Below are positions 51,533 through 59,757 of a DNA stretch of 64,000 nt, one piece after another (the stretch's first letter is position 1; the number at the start of each line of letters is the position of its first letter). Location of the stretch: the NCBI GenBank assembly GCA_963716245.1, contig OY970300.1:2108001-2172000 (forward strand), given 5' to 3'. Position numbers and translations under genes: made by a program. Source of the stretch: VRUE01 sp963716245. GTDB lineage: Bacteria; Actinomycetota; Thermoleophilia; Solirubrobacterales; 70-9. The notes beneath the pieces were generated by a model that did not search any database, was not told the DNA's origin, and was given only the letters and a program-made list of their open reading frames with translations.

Positions 51533-53803
51533 CTCGAAGCTGCCTTCATTCAGCAGCCTCGTCACCTTGTCCGGCGCGAGCGGCCAGGAGAAGAGGTGGC
51601 CCTGCGCGTAGTCGCAGCCGAGCCGGCGCAGCTCCGAGAGCTGGGCCTCGCTCTCGACCCCCTCGGCGATCGCATCGAGCGACAGGGCGCGGGCCATCCC
51701 GATCACCGCCTCGACGATCGCCGTGCGCTCCTGCTCGATCCCGAGCCCGTCGATGAACGAGCGGTCGATCTTCAGCGCGTCGAAAGGGAAGCGGTTCAGG
51801 TACGCGAGCGACGAGTAGCCCGTGCCGAAGTCGTCGAGGACGAGGCGGACGCCGAGCTCGCTGAGCGACTGAAGCGTGGCCTTCGCGCTCGCCGACTCCT
51901 CGACCAGGACGCTCTCCGTGATCTCGAGCCGCAGGTTGACCGGCTCGAGGCCGGTCCGGGCGAGGACCTCGGCCACTGAGTCGGCGAGGTCGCGGTGCGC
52001 CACCTGGCGGGCGGAGAGGTTGACGGCGATGTCGAGCGGTCGCTGATCGGGGCGCTGGGCGTGCCAGCCGAGCGCCTGCGCGCAGGCCGTTTCCTGTACC
52101 CAGCGCCCGATCGGCTCGATCAGGCCGCTGTCCTCCGCGATCGAGACGAACTCGCCCGGGTCGAGCACGCCCCGCTCGGGGTGCCGCCAGCGAACCAGGG
52201 CCTCCAGGGCGACGATCTCGCCGCTGCCCAGCGCGATGACCGGCTGGTAGAGGAGCTCCAGCTCCTCTCGCTCCAGCGCGTGGCGCAGCTCCCGCTCGAC
52301 CTCGAGGCGGCGCATCGCGCGGGCGCGCATCTCGGCGTCAAAGACCTCGCAGCGGCCCCGCCCCCCTTCCTTGGCCCGGTACATCGCGGCGTCGGCGTCG
52401 CGGATCAGCATGTCGGCGTCGACCGCCTCGCCGCCGGAGGGGCGGGCGACGGCGATCCCGATGCTGGCGGTGACGAAGTGGTCGGCGCCGCCCATCGAGT
52501 ACGGCTCGGTGAACGCGTCGGCGACCCGGTCGGCGATCGCCACCGCCTCCTCCTCGTCGGCGAGGCGGTCGACCAGGATGCCGAACTCGTCGCCGCCGAA
52601 GCGGGCGACGATGTCGCCGGGGCGCAGATGCGCGCGCAGGCGCGGCGCCACGGCGCGCAGCAGCTCGTCGCCCGCGTGGTGGCCGATGCTGTCGTTGATC
52701 AGCTTGAAGTGGTCGAGGTCGAGGAAGAGGACGCCGACCGGCGAGCCGGAGGCGCTCCCCCGGCGCAGCGCGTCGCGCAGCGATTCGATGAAGCTGAGCC
52801 GGTTCGGCAGCCCGGTGAGCGAGTCGTGCAGGACGCGGTGGCGCAGCGCCTCGTCCGCCGTATGGCGCTCGAGCGCGTCGGCGAGCACGTTGGCGGAGGC
52901 CTGCACGAAGTGGACGTCCTGCGGGGTGAAGCGGCTCGGCTCGGTCGAGTGGATGTCGAAGACGCCGAAGGGGCGCTCCGTGCCCGCGATCGGCACGGCG
53001 AGGCTGCTGCGCACGCCCATGGCGCGCAGCACCGGCGGCATCGAGAAGCGGCGCTCCGAGGACCAGTCGTCGACGATCACGTGCAGGCCCGAGTCCAGCG
53101 CGGCGCCGGCGTGCGAGTCGCGGGCCGCGGACGCGCGGCGCTCGGCGCCGAAGGCGACGCCCTCCAGCCCGGCGCTTAGCTGCAGGCGGCGGCCCTCCCG
53201 GCCGGCCTCCCAGATGCACGCCGCCTCGACCCCGTCGATCTCGGTCATCAGCGAGGCCGCCTTCTCGCGCAGCTTGACCGGATCGCCGTCCTGCAGCGCC
53301 TGCCGGCCGAGCCGCGCGACCGTGGCCTGCTGGGCGGCGGCCCGCCGCAGGTCCTGCTCGGCGATCTTGCGCTCGGTGATGTCGTAGAGGACGCCGTGCC
53401 AGACCTGGGTTCCCTTCTCGTCGGGCTCCAGGACCGCCTCGTCGAGGATCCAGACCACGTCGCCATCCCGGGTGATCATCCGGTAGTCGATCGGCGGCCC
53501 GGTGCCGCCTTCGGTCGCCTTGCGGGCCTCCTGCTCGATCACCCGCTGGCGGTCGTCGGGGTGCAGCTGGCGCGCCCACATGCCGGGATCGGCCATCCAC
53601 TCCTCGGGGGTGTAGCCGAGGATCTGCCCGACCTGCGGGCTGACGTAGCGCCAGCGGCCGCGTTCGCCGAGCTCGCAGGCGTAGACGATCGCGGGCAGGC
53701 GCTCGACCAGGCGGCGGTAGTCGTCCCCCGCCGAGGAGATCTCGTCGAGGAACTCGGTTACCCGGTCCTCGGGCCAGCCGTCGCCCCGTCGCCCACTGTC
53801 CAT
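51509..53803 (-). CDS. PAS-GAF-GGDEF-EAL cyclic-di-GMP protein
   Basis: 764 aa, cytosolic. PAS at about 25-145 (PAIVYACELGERGRWRYVSPQVGQILGYTPEEW; PAC end VLYDITERK). GAF at about 165-310 (VRSSLAVPIAGTERPFGVFDIHS). GGDEF at about 325-490 with active-site FGGDEF and an intact LTGLPNR start. EAL at about 500-750 with EALVRW, NLSARQ, LRLEITES, DDFGTGYSSL and AEGVES, so both synthesis and hydrolysis of c-di-GMP may be possible. Its end overlaps the thiY-type gene by 24 bp on the opposite strand. Confidence 0.94.
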   Translation of the reverse strand: MDSGRRGDGWPEDRVTEFLDEISSAGDDYRRLVERLPAIVYACELGERGRWRYVSPQVGQILGYTPEEWMADPGMWARQLHPDDRQRVIEQEARKATEGGTGPPIDYRMITRDGDVVWILDEAVLEPDEKGTQVWHGVLYDITERKIAEQDLRRAAAQQATVARLGRQALQDGDPVKLREKAASLMTEIDGVEAACIWEAGREGRRLQLSAGLEGVAFGAERRASAARDSHAGAALDSGLHVIVDDWSSERRFSMPPVLRAMGVRSSLAVPIAGTERPFGVFDIHSTEPSRFTPQDVHFVQASANVLADALERHTADEALRHRVLHDSLTGLPNRLSFIESLRDALRRGSASGSPVGVLFLDLDHFKLINDSIGHHAGDELLRAVAPRLRAHLRPGDIVARFGGDEFGILVDRLADEEEAVAIADRVADAFTEPYSMGGADHFVTASIGIAVARPSGGEAVDADMLIRDADAAMYRAKEGGRGRCEVFDAEMRARAMRRLEVERELRHALEREELELLYQPVIALGSGEIVALEALVRWRHPERGVLDPGEFVSIAEDSGLIEPIGRWVQETACAQALGWHAQRPDQRPLDIAVNLSARQVAHRDLADSVAEVLARTGLEPVNLRLEITESVLVEESASAKATLQSLSELGVRLVLDDFGTGYSSLAYLNRFPFDALKIDRSFIDGLGIEQERTAIVEAVIGMARALSLDAIAEGVESEAQLSELRRLGCDYAQGHLFSWPLAPDKVTRLLNEGSFELLGDAAR

Positions 53804-53834
53804 TGCGGCGTTATCGACCGCTGGGCGGGTTCCT

Positions 53835-54743
53835 TTATCTGTACAAGCCGACGGTCCACAGGCCGGCGAGGCCGCGGAACGGGGCGTACGGCGCGTAGAA
53901 CTCCTCGACCTCCTCGACCGTGGCGCGGCGGCCGAGCCGGGCCAGCCGGCCGACCAGCTTCAGGTAGATCAGGTCGCCCGCGGGCAGCGAGTCGGGATCG
54001 CCGCGGCCGAACAGGCCCAGGCACTGAACCGTCCAGGGGCCGATCTCCGGCACCGCCAGCAGGCGCCGGTCGGCCGCCGGGTCGGCGGGATCGCAGCGGC
54101 CGACGGCGATCTGGCGGGCGACGGCGCGCAGGGCGACCGCCCGGCCGGCCGAGAGGCCGAGCTGCTCGATTTCGGCCGGCGCCCGGCCGGCGATCGTCGC
54201 CGCGCCCGGCACGTCGCGCAGCACCTCGCGCTCGCCTCCCAGGCGCCTGCCCCAGCGGCCGACGATCCGCCGCTGGATCCGGGCGGCTCGGCCGGTCTCG
54301 ATCAGCTGCTTGACGACCGCCCAGGCCAGGGCCTCCCAGGGCCAGGGCCGGCGATGGGGGCGCAGGTGCGGACGGCGGCGCAGCAGCGGCCCGAGCAGCG
54401 GGTCGCGGCGGAAGCGGCGGTAGAACTCGCCGAGGTCGTCGTCGACCCCGAGCGCAAAACGCATCCGCTCGACGGCGATCCGCAGCTCGGCCGCCCCCGC
54501 GGGCCGCGACGGCTGGACCGGCAGCGAGCGGGGCGGCGAGACCGCGGCCGGGTCGAGCGGCTCGGCCCGGACGAGGACGCGCTGGGCGGCCGGCTGCCAG
54601 GCGCGCACGAGGACCGGGCTGTCCTCGACGTGGAGCAGGCGGGAGGCGACGCCGCCGCGCACCCGCATCACCCGGTCCTCGCCGCCGTAACCGGGCAGGC
54701 GGAACGGCGAGGGCGGCCGAACCTCGACCTCGAGGCGCCTCAC
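53835..54743 (-). CDS. AlkA-like DNA-3-methyladenine glycosylase
   Basis: 302 aa. An N-terminal beta domain (RRLEVEVRPPSPFRLPGYGGEDRVMRV) is followed by the helix-hairpin-helix glycosylase fold. LLAVPEIGPWTVQCLGLFGRGDPDSLPAGDLIYLK contains the HhH and the catalytic Asp (AGD). It removes alkylated purines from DNA. ATGA overlap with the preceding small gene makes it the third gene of an operon with the GNAT protein. Confidence 0.9.
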   Translation of the reverse strand: MRRLEVEVRPPSPFRLPGYGGEDRVMRVRGGVASRLLHVEDSPVLVRAWQPAAQRVLVRAEPLDPAAVSPPRSLPVQPSRPAGAAELRIAVERMRFALGVDDDLGEFYRRFRRDPLLGPLLRRRPHLRPHRRPWPWEALAWAVVKQLIETGRAARIQRRIVGRWGRRLGGEREVLRDVPGAATIAGRAPAEIEQLGLSAGRAVALRAVARQIAVGRCDPADPAADRRLLAVPEIGPWTVQCLGLFGRGDPDSLPAGDLIYLKLVGRLARLGRRATVEEVEEFYAPYAPFRGLAGLWTVGLYR

Positions 54744-55012
54744 CGACCGAGCAGGTGAACGTCGACCAGGAAGGAGCGGCTGGCGACGACCTTGGCGGGC
54801 CGCCCGCGGCGGCCCAGCAGCCGGCGGGCGCCGCCCCGGCGCGATGCGGCGGCGCCGACCGCCCGGACGGCGGCCACGGTGGCGGCTCCGGCCAGCACGC
54901 CGCCGGCGGCGGCGATCGCCGCGGTGCGAACCTCGCCGCGCAGGACGGGAAGGGGTGGCTCCTCGCGAGGGAGGACGCGGACCCGGACCGGCTCCAGCTC
55001 CATTTCGCTCAC
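54740..55012 (-). CDS. Small membrane-associated hypothetical protein
   Basis: 90 aa from GTG 55012, which overlaps the GNAT stop in GTGA; its stop overlaps the AlkA start in ATGA. One hydrophobic Ala/Val stretch (TAAIAAAGGVLAGAATVAAV) and a basic second half. Coupling on both sides supports a real gene. Family not recognised. Confidence 0.7.
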   Translation of the reverse strand: MSEMELEPVRVRVLPREEPPLPVLRGEVRTAAIAAAGGVLAGAATVAAVRAVGAAASRRGGARRLLGRRGRPAKVVASRSFLVDVHLLGR

Positions 55013-56172
55013 TCGGTCGACTGTAGCGAGGGCGTCGGCTCCAGCAGCTTCTCGTAGATGCGGTAGCGCTTGACGACCTTGCCCCCCATGCCTTCCATCG
55101 CCCGGTTCATCGGCTTGTTGGTCTCGAGGATCCAGCCGGTCTCGCCCGCCGGGATCCCCTCGGGAGTGGCACTCTCCAGGTGCTTCAGATAGAGGCCGGC
55201 CGCGACCCCGCTGTGGCGGTAATCGTGCTTGACGCCGAGCGCGAAGACGCGGACCCGGTCGATCCTGCGCTTCGCCAGCAGGAACCGGAGCCAGCCGAGC
55301 GGCAGCAGCCGCCCCCCCGTCTTCGCCACGGCCTGGTTGATGTCGGGCAGGGTGAACGCGACGCCGACGGTCTCGCCGTCCTTTTCGGCGATGAACCCCC
55401 AGTCCTCGTGGATCACCTGCCTGAGCAGCTTGGCGTGGAACTCGACCTCGGCGTCGGTGGCCGGGACGAAACCCCAGTTTTTCGACCACGCCTCGTTGTA
55501 GACCTCGGTGAAGCGGCGCATCTCCTCGCCGAGATTGCGCTTGTCGATGTTGCGGATCTCCACGCCTTCGTCGCGCAGCGCCTTCTCGGCCGCGGCGTGG
55601 ATCTCGGGGGTGAACTGGTCGCCTTCGGCGAGCTCGCCGAGCGCCAGGAACCACATCAGCAGGTCCATCGCCTTGCCGTATCCAAGGCCCTCGACCAGCT
55701 CCCGGTAGAAGGGCGGGTGCCAGGGCTGCAGGATCATCGGCCGCAGCTCGAAGCCGTCGATCAGCATCCCGACCTCGTCGTTGGTGGTGAAGTCCATCGG
55801 CCCGAGCACGCGCTCCCGGCCCCGCTCCGCCAGCCATTCCTCCGCGGCGCCGAGCAGCGCCCCGGCGACCTCGCGATCGTCGATCGTCTCGAAGAAGCCG
55901 AACATGCCGTCGGCGCCGCCCTGGAACTCGTCCCAGCGGCGGTCGACGTGGGCGGTGATCCGCCCGACCGGCTCGCCGTCGCGCTCGGCGAGGAAGTACT
56001 CGGCCTCGCCGTGCTCGAACCACGGGTTCCTGCCCCGGTCGAGGAACTGCATCCGCTCGTGGATCAGCGGCGGCACCCACTGCGGGTGGTCGCGGTGCAG
56101 CCGGAAGGGGACCTTGACGAAGCGCTTCAGCTCCCGCCGGGTGCGAACGGGCCGGATCGACACGGTTGACAC
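55009..56172 (-). CDS. GNAT-like acyltransferase
   Basis: 387 aa in two halves. RELKRFVKVPFRLHRDHPQWVPPLIHE opens the family; AEYFLAERDGEPVGRITAHVD is the first GNAT-like strand pair. FALGVKHDYRHSGVAAGLYLKHLE carries the acetyl-CoA loop (RHSGVAAGL). ETGWILETNKPMNRAMEGMGGKVVKRYRIYEK ends the domain. Such proteins sit beside serine palmitoyltransferase/KBL-type genes in many bacteria. Here the frameshifted KBL-type gene is divergent, so a lipid or amino-ketone link is plausible (inference). GTG start with TAGGTT 9 nt upstream. Confidence 0.88.
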   Translation of the reverse strand: MSTVSIRPVRTRRELKRFVKVPFRLHRDHPQWVPPLIHERMQFLDRGRNPWFEHGEAEYFLAERDGEPVGRITAHVDRRWDEFQGGADGMFGFFETIDDREVAGALLGAAEEWLAERGRERVLGPMDFTTNDEVGMLIDGFELRPMILQPWHPPFYRELVEGLGYGKAMDLLMWFLALGELAEGDQFTPEIHAAAEKALRDEGVEIRNIDKRNLGEEMRRFTEVYNEAWSKNWGFVPATDAEVEFHAKLLRQVIHEDWGFIAEKDGETVGVAFTLPDINQAVAKTGGRLLPLGWLRFLLAKRRIDRVRVFALGVKHDYRHSGVAAGLYLKHLESATPEGIPAGETGWILETNKPMNRAMEGMGGKVVKRYRIYEKLLEPTPSLQSTE

Positions 56173-56185
56173 GGAGGGGGCAACC

Positions 56186-56191
56186 TACACT
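56186..56191 (+). promoter_or_regulatory. -10-like TACACT of leaderless KBL/BioF-type gene
   Basis: TACACT, 7 nt before ATG 56199, with TTGACA at 56166-56171 (spacing 14, short). Confidence 0.4.
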
Positions 56192-56198
56192 CCCGGCG

Positions 56199-57457
56199 AT
56201 GAGCGAAACTGCGAAGGCTCCGATCGACGTCTTCGAGAAGGCCCGCAGCCACGACCGCCTCGAGCAGCTCGAAGCCGCCCGCGAGCACGACCTGCTCCCC
56301 TACTTCCGGATCCTCACCTCGCAGGCCGGTCCGGTGGTCGAGATGGAGGGCCGCGAGACGATCATGCTCGGCTCCAACAACTACCTGGGGCTGACCGGCG
56401 ACGAGCGGGTCAAGCGGGCCGCCCGCGAGGCGCTCGAGACCTACGGGACCGGGGTCACCGGCTCGCGCCTGCTGAACGGGACGACGCCCCTGCACGTGGA
56501 GCTGGAGCGCGAGCTGGCTGAGTGGATGGGGACCGGCGACGCGATCGTCTACACGACCGGCTACCAGTCGAACCTGGGCTGCATCGGGACGATCCTCGAG
56601 CCCGGCGACACGGTGATCTGCGACTCCGGCGACCACGCCTCGATCCTCGACGGCTGCCGCCTCTCCGGCGCCAAGCTGCGGCCCTTCCGCCACAACCGCA
56701 TGGACAAGCTGGAGAAGATGCTCGACCGGGCGGCGGAGGACGGCGGCGGCGTCCTCGTCGTCGTCGACGGCGTCTTCTCGATGGAGGGCGACCTCTGCGA
56801 CCTGCCGCGGATCGTCGAGCTCTGCCGGGCGCACGGGGCCCGGCTGATGGTCGACGAGGCGCACGGGGCGGGCGTGCTCGGCGCCCGGGGCGCCGGCGCC
56901 TGCGAGCTGTTCGGGCTCGAGGACGAGGTCGACCTGCGGATGGGCACCTTCTCCAAGAGCCTCGCCTCCTGCGGCGGCTTCATCGCCGGGCCGGCCGACG
57001 TGATCGAGTACCTGCGGATCGCCTCGCGCTCGTTCATCTTCAGCGCCTCGGCGGTGCCGGCGGCGGTGGGCGCGGCGCTGGCGGCGCTGCGCGTGATCCG
57101 CTCCGACGGCCCGCGGCTGTTCGAGGCGCTGCTCGGCAACGCCGAGTACCTGCGCGAAGGGCTCCGCGGGCTCGGCCTCCAGGTCGTCGAGCCGGGGACG
57201 CTTCCCGGCGGCGGCGTCGCGACCACCCCGGTGGTCCCGGTGATCGTCGGCGACGACTGGCAGGCGGTGCTGCTCTGGAAGGCGCTCTTCGAGGCCGGCG
57301 TCTACACGAACGTCGCGATCCACCCCGCCGTCCCCCCGGCGGGGCGCTGTTGCGGACGAGCCTGATGGCAACCCACGAGCGCGCGCACCTGGACCGGGCA
57401 CTGGAGACGATCGAGCGGACCATCCGAAACTTCCCTGACCTACCCCGCTCGGGGTAG
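56199..57457 (+). pseudogene. 2-amino-3-ketobutyrate CoA ligase / AONS-type enzyme, 3' frameshift
   Basis: PLP-dependent alpha-oxoamine synthase joining an acyl-CoA to an amino acid. MLGSNNYLGL, TGSRLLNGTTPLHVELE, DSGDHASILDG, VDEAHGAGVLG and the PLP Lys in GTFSKSLASCGGF are intact. The frame ends early at 57365 after AVPPAGRCCGRA. One base more in the G run at 57341-57344 restores the family C-terminus GALLRTSLMATHERAHLDRA through 57457. About 30 C-terminal residues are thus lost, or this is a sequencing error. Substrates (glycine/acetyl-CoA versus alanine/pimeloyl-CoA versus serine/palmitoyl-CoA) cannot be told apart with certainty. Confidence 0.88.
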
Positions 57458-57486
57458 TTTCGGCCTTGTCCAGTTTCGGACAAGGC
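57441..57486 (+). terminator. Tandem hairpins after the KBL/BioF-type gene
   Basis: TACCCCG-CT-CGGGGTA (57441-57456) and GCCTTGTCC (57463-57471) with GGACAAGGC (57478-57486), loop AGTTTC. The first overlaps the restored stop region. Confidence 0.65.
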
Positions 57487-57549
57487 GGGCGAGTCGCCGA
57501 AAAAGGTGCTCTTAGCGAACGGGCCGGTGCTTCCTTAGCGCCCTCGGGG

Positions 57550-57579
57550 TTGACGCCCCCCGGCCCGACCGCATAGCTT
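57550..57579 (+). promoter_or_regulatory. Promoter of mihF
   Basis: TTGACG (57550-57555), 18-bp spacer, TAGCTT (57574-57579). Predicted leader of about 120 nt, with a GTGCCG/CGGCAC hairpin at 57638-57654. A GTG-initiated 65-codon frame with a strong GGAGGAGG site (57621-57818) overlaps the mihF start and could be a leader peptide. Confidence 0.5.
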
Positions 57580-57708
57580 CCCCTCGCGCCGACCGCCACC
57601 GGGACAGGAGGAGGCGGACGGTGAAAAGTGATGTGCCGTGCCGGACTTCGGCACCCGGCGCGACGCGACAACCCCAGTTGAAGAACAACCCCCAAGGGAG
57701 GAGTCTCC

Positions 57709-58071
57709 GTGGACGCAGCTTCGATCGCCCCCGCCCCGAGGACCGCTTCGGCAGTCCAGGTTCCGCAGCACATGCAGGCGCTTGCCCGCGCCAACCGCGT
57801 GCGCCTGGCGCGGGCTGAGCTGAAGCGCTCGATCGGGCGCGGCGAGGTCGACGTCGCGGAGGTGATCCGGGACTGCCCCTGGGAGACGGAGAGCATGACC
57901 CTCGCCGAGCTGCTGACCAGTCAGCGCCGCTGGGGCCGCACCCGCGCCCGCAAGCTGCTGCAGGGCCTCGGGCTCAGCGAGAACAAGCGGCTCGGCACGC
58001 TGACGCCGCGTCAGCGGGCGCTGCTGTCGAGCGCGCTCAACGTGCGGTCGGGCGAAGGGGTCCTGGTCTGA
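57709..58071 (+). CDS. mihF: Actinobacterial integration host factor mIHF
   Basis: 120 aa, GTG start behind AAGGGAGGAG. ARANRVRLARAELKRSIGRGEVDVAEVI then MTLAELLTSQRRWGRTRARKLLQGLGLSENKRLGTLTPRQRALL is the mIHF core: a long N-terminal helix and an S13-like H2TH DNA-binding domain. It bends DNA, acts as a nucleoid protein and is essential in several actinobacteria. It is restricted to Actinomycetota, which helps place the organism. Confidence 0.96.
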   Translation: MDAASIAPAPRTASAVQVPQHMQALARANRVRLARAELKRSIGRGEVDVAEVIRDCPWETESMTLAELLTSQRRWGRTRARKLLQGLGLSENKRLGTLTPRQRALLSSALNVRSGEGVLV

Positions 58072-58969
58072 CCCCTACCGGGGCAGACCGCCGGCCCTGA
58101 AGGAGAGGCCGCCGGAGGCGCGCTGAAAGGCGCGGCGCAGAGCGTAGAAGCACGCTGCGAACGCGACGGCGCCCGCCGCGAGGGCGACCGCCGGGATCGT
58201 CCCCACGGCGTAGAGCATCAGGGCGGTGACGGTCACGAAGGCGACGCCGGCCAGGAGGGTCGTGTGGGAGCGGTAGCCGGCCAGGTGCTCGCGGACGGAG
58301 ACCTCCAGGCCGCCGATCGCGCCGAGCACCGCGCCGACGCCGATCAAGGTCGGGTCCTGGCCGGCGAAGCCGACCACGAGGACGACCAGGCCGGCGAGGA
58401 TCGTCAGCTCGGCCAGGGGGAACGAGCCCCACGGGGCAGGCGGCCGCTCGTCGGCCCTGCGCCTCGGCTTCTGCTTCTCGGTCAACGGCCGCGAGCCGTC
58501 CGGGTAACGGGCATCCCGAGGAGATTCTGACCCGCCACCAGCCCATCAGCATCCCGAGCAGGCCGAGGCGGGGGCGGGAGTGCCAGTGGCCGCAGCCCGG
58601 CTCGCCGAGGTCGGCGCGGGAGATCCGCACCCACTTGAAGTCGCTCGGCGTGGCGAGCATCCGGTCGAGCAGCTCGCGGTTGCGCGTCTCCAGCTCGGCG
58701 CGCTCTCGCAGTGCCGCGCGCGCGTCCTCGACCCGGGCGGCGAGGGCGTCGCGGACGGCCTCGAGCTCGCCGAGGTCGAGCGCCCGTGGCTCGCGCCGTA
58801 GGGCGGGAACGTCGGCGGGCAGCTCAAGGCGCGGGAAGGCCTCGGCCACCAGCTCGGCCAGGTGCCGCTCGAGGCGGCCGATCTGCCGCCGCAGCTCCGC
58901 CCGGGCAAGCAGCTCGTCGCTCGTCGCATCAGGAGCGAAAACCGTGGCCCGTCGGAGCAAAAGTTCCAC
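58037..58969 (-). CDS. Helical hypothetical protein, 3' end uncertain
   Basis: The first 155 residues (58969 down to about 58500) look genuine: a charged helical segment (ARAELRRQIGRLERHLAELV; ALRERAELETRNRELLDRML), then FKWVRISRADLGEPGCGHWHSRPRLGLLGMLMGWW with Cys and His pairs that could bind metal. Beyond SSGCP the frame stays open for 150 codons of Arg/Pro/Gly-rich shadow sequence overlapping the next gene. A small indel has probably removed the native stop. GTG start with TACACT 7 nt upstream. Confidence 0.5.
   Translation of the reverse strand: MELLLRRATVFAPDATSDELLARAELRRQIGRLERHLAELVAEAFPRLELPADVPALRREPRALDLGELEAVRDALAARVEDARAALRERAELETRNRELLDRMLATPSDFKWVRISRADLGEPGCGHWHSRPRLGLLGMLMGWWRVRISSGCPLPGRLAAVDREAEAEAQGRRAAACPVGLVPPGRADDPRRPGRPRGRLRRPGPDLDRRRRGARRDRRPGGLRPRAPGRLPLPHDPPGRRRLRDRHRPDALRRGDDPGGRPRGGRRRVRSVLLRSAPRLSARLRRPLLQGRRSAPVGVRPGPLRPTAR
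58075..58485 (-). CDS. Four-helix membrane protein
   Basis: 136 aa from TTG 58485. A charged N-terminus (TEKQKPRRRADERPP) and four hydrophobic segments (LAELTILAGLVVLVVGFAG; LIGVGAVLGAIGGLEV; TTLLAGVAFVTVTALMLYAVG; AVALAAGAVAFAACFYAL). Family not recognised. It is contained in the open 3' extension of the preceding gene, whose real end is probably just upstream. Confidence 0.7.
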   Translation of the reverse strand: MTEKQKPRRRADERPPAPWGSFPLAELTILAGLVVLVVGFAGQDPTLIGVGAVLGAIGGLEVSVREHLAGYRSHTTLLAGVAFVTVTALMLYAVGTIPAVALAAGAVAFAACFYALRRAFQRASGGLSFRAGGLPR

Positions 58970-58976
58970 CTACAAG

Positions 58977-58982
58977 AGTGTA
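58977..58982 (-). promoter_or_regulatory. -10-like TACACT of a leaderless start
   Basis: TACACT on the minus strand, 7 nt before GTG 58969. Confidence 0.4.
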
Positions 58983-59082
58983 AGCGTCCGGTGGCGCGTG
59001 GCCAAGCAGATCAAGGACGCAGGGAGCGTGGCGTGCTCCGCACGCGAGCGACCGAGGACGCGGATATGCGCCGTGCCACGCG

Positions 59083-59757
59083 TCATCCGGAGTCGAGGGT
59101 GGCCGCGACCATCCACAACGCCTCGTCTACGGCGATCTGCGGCACGGCGTTGACCTGGACGGCGGCGACGGCGATTCGGCGCGTGCCCTTCTCGACCGCG
59201 AAGCCCTCGCCGGTGGCGCCGAAGAGGAGGCCGACCGGCGTCCGCTCGTCGGCGATCGTCAGCGTCCCGTGCGGCAGCTCGCCGGGGCGACCCGCCAGCG
59301 ACTCGCCGGGTGCCGAGTCGCGTATGCAGAGCCCGCCTTCGAGCCGGTCGGCGTCGAATGCGCGCAGGGCCACGCCGGTCTCGACCGTGGCGATCGTCAG
59401 CGCGTCGGCCGGCAGGCCGTGGGTCGTGAAGCCGCCGTCGTGGAGGCGGTCGAGGACGAGCTGCTCGATCGGCGTGCGGGTCCGGTCGGGGTCGAGGCCG
59501 ATCTGGCGGAAGAAGACGCGGTAGGCCCATGGGATCGGGCGTTCGCGCAGGTGGATCGCGTGGGCGCCGTAGAACCGATCCGACAGCTCGCGCAGGCGGC
59601 GCCGGACCGGCTCGGGGCTGCGGCCGGGCCGCCCGTCGACCTCGATCCAGTCGATCCCCAGGCCCGGGAACTCGGAGGCGAGGTGGGGCGCGACCCAGCC
59701 CTGCTCGGAGGAGTGCTCCCAGCCGATCCTCGGCTCCGGCGCCTCCGAGCCGGCCAT
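59083..59757 (-). CDS. Stand-alone B3/4 tRNA-binding-domain protein
   Basis: 224 aa. ELSDRFYGAHAIHLRERPIPWAYRVFFRQIGLDPDRTRTPIEQLVLDRLHDGGF and GLCIRDSAPGE match the B3/4 domain, the editing module of phenylalanyl-tRNA synthetase beta subunit, which also occurs free. It may hydrolyse mischarged tRNA or bind a related ligand. Its ATG overlaps the preceding stop by one base; third gene of an operon with the thioredoxin-like protein and the MMPL transporter. Confidence 0.88.
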   Translation of the reverse strand: MAGSEAPEPRIGWEHSSEQGWVAPHLASEFPGLGIDWIEVDGRPGRSPEPVRRRLRELSDRFYGAHAIHLRERPIPWAYRVFFRQIGLDPDRTRTPIEQLVLDRLHDGGFTTHGLPADALTIATVETGVALRAFDADRLEGGLCIRDSAPGESLAGRPGELPHGTLTIADERTPVGLLFGATGEGFAVEKGTRRIAVAAVQVNAVPQIAVDEALWMVAATLDSG

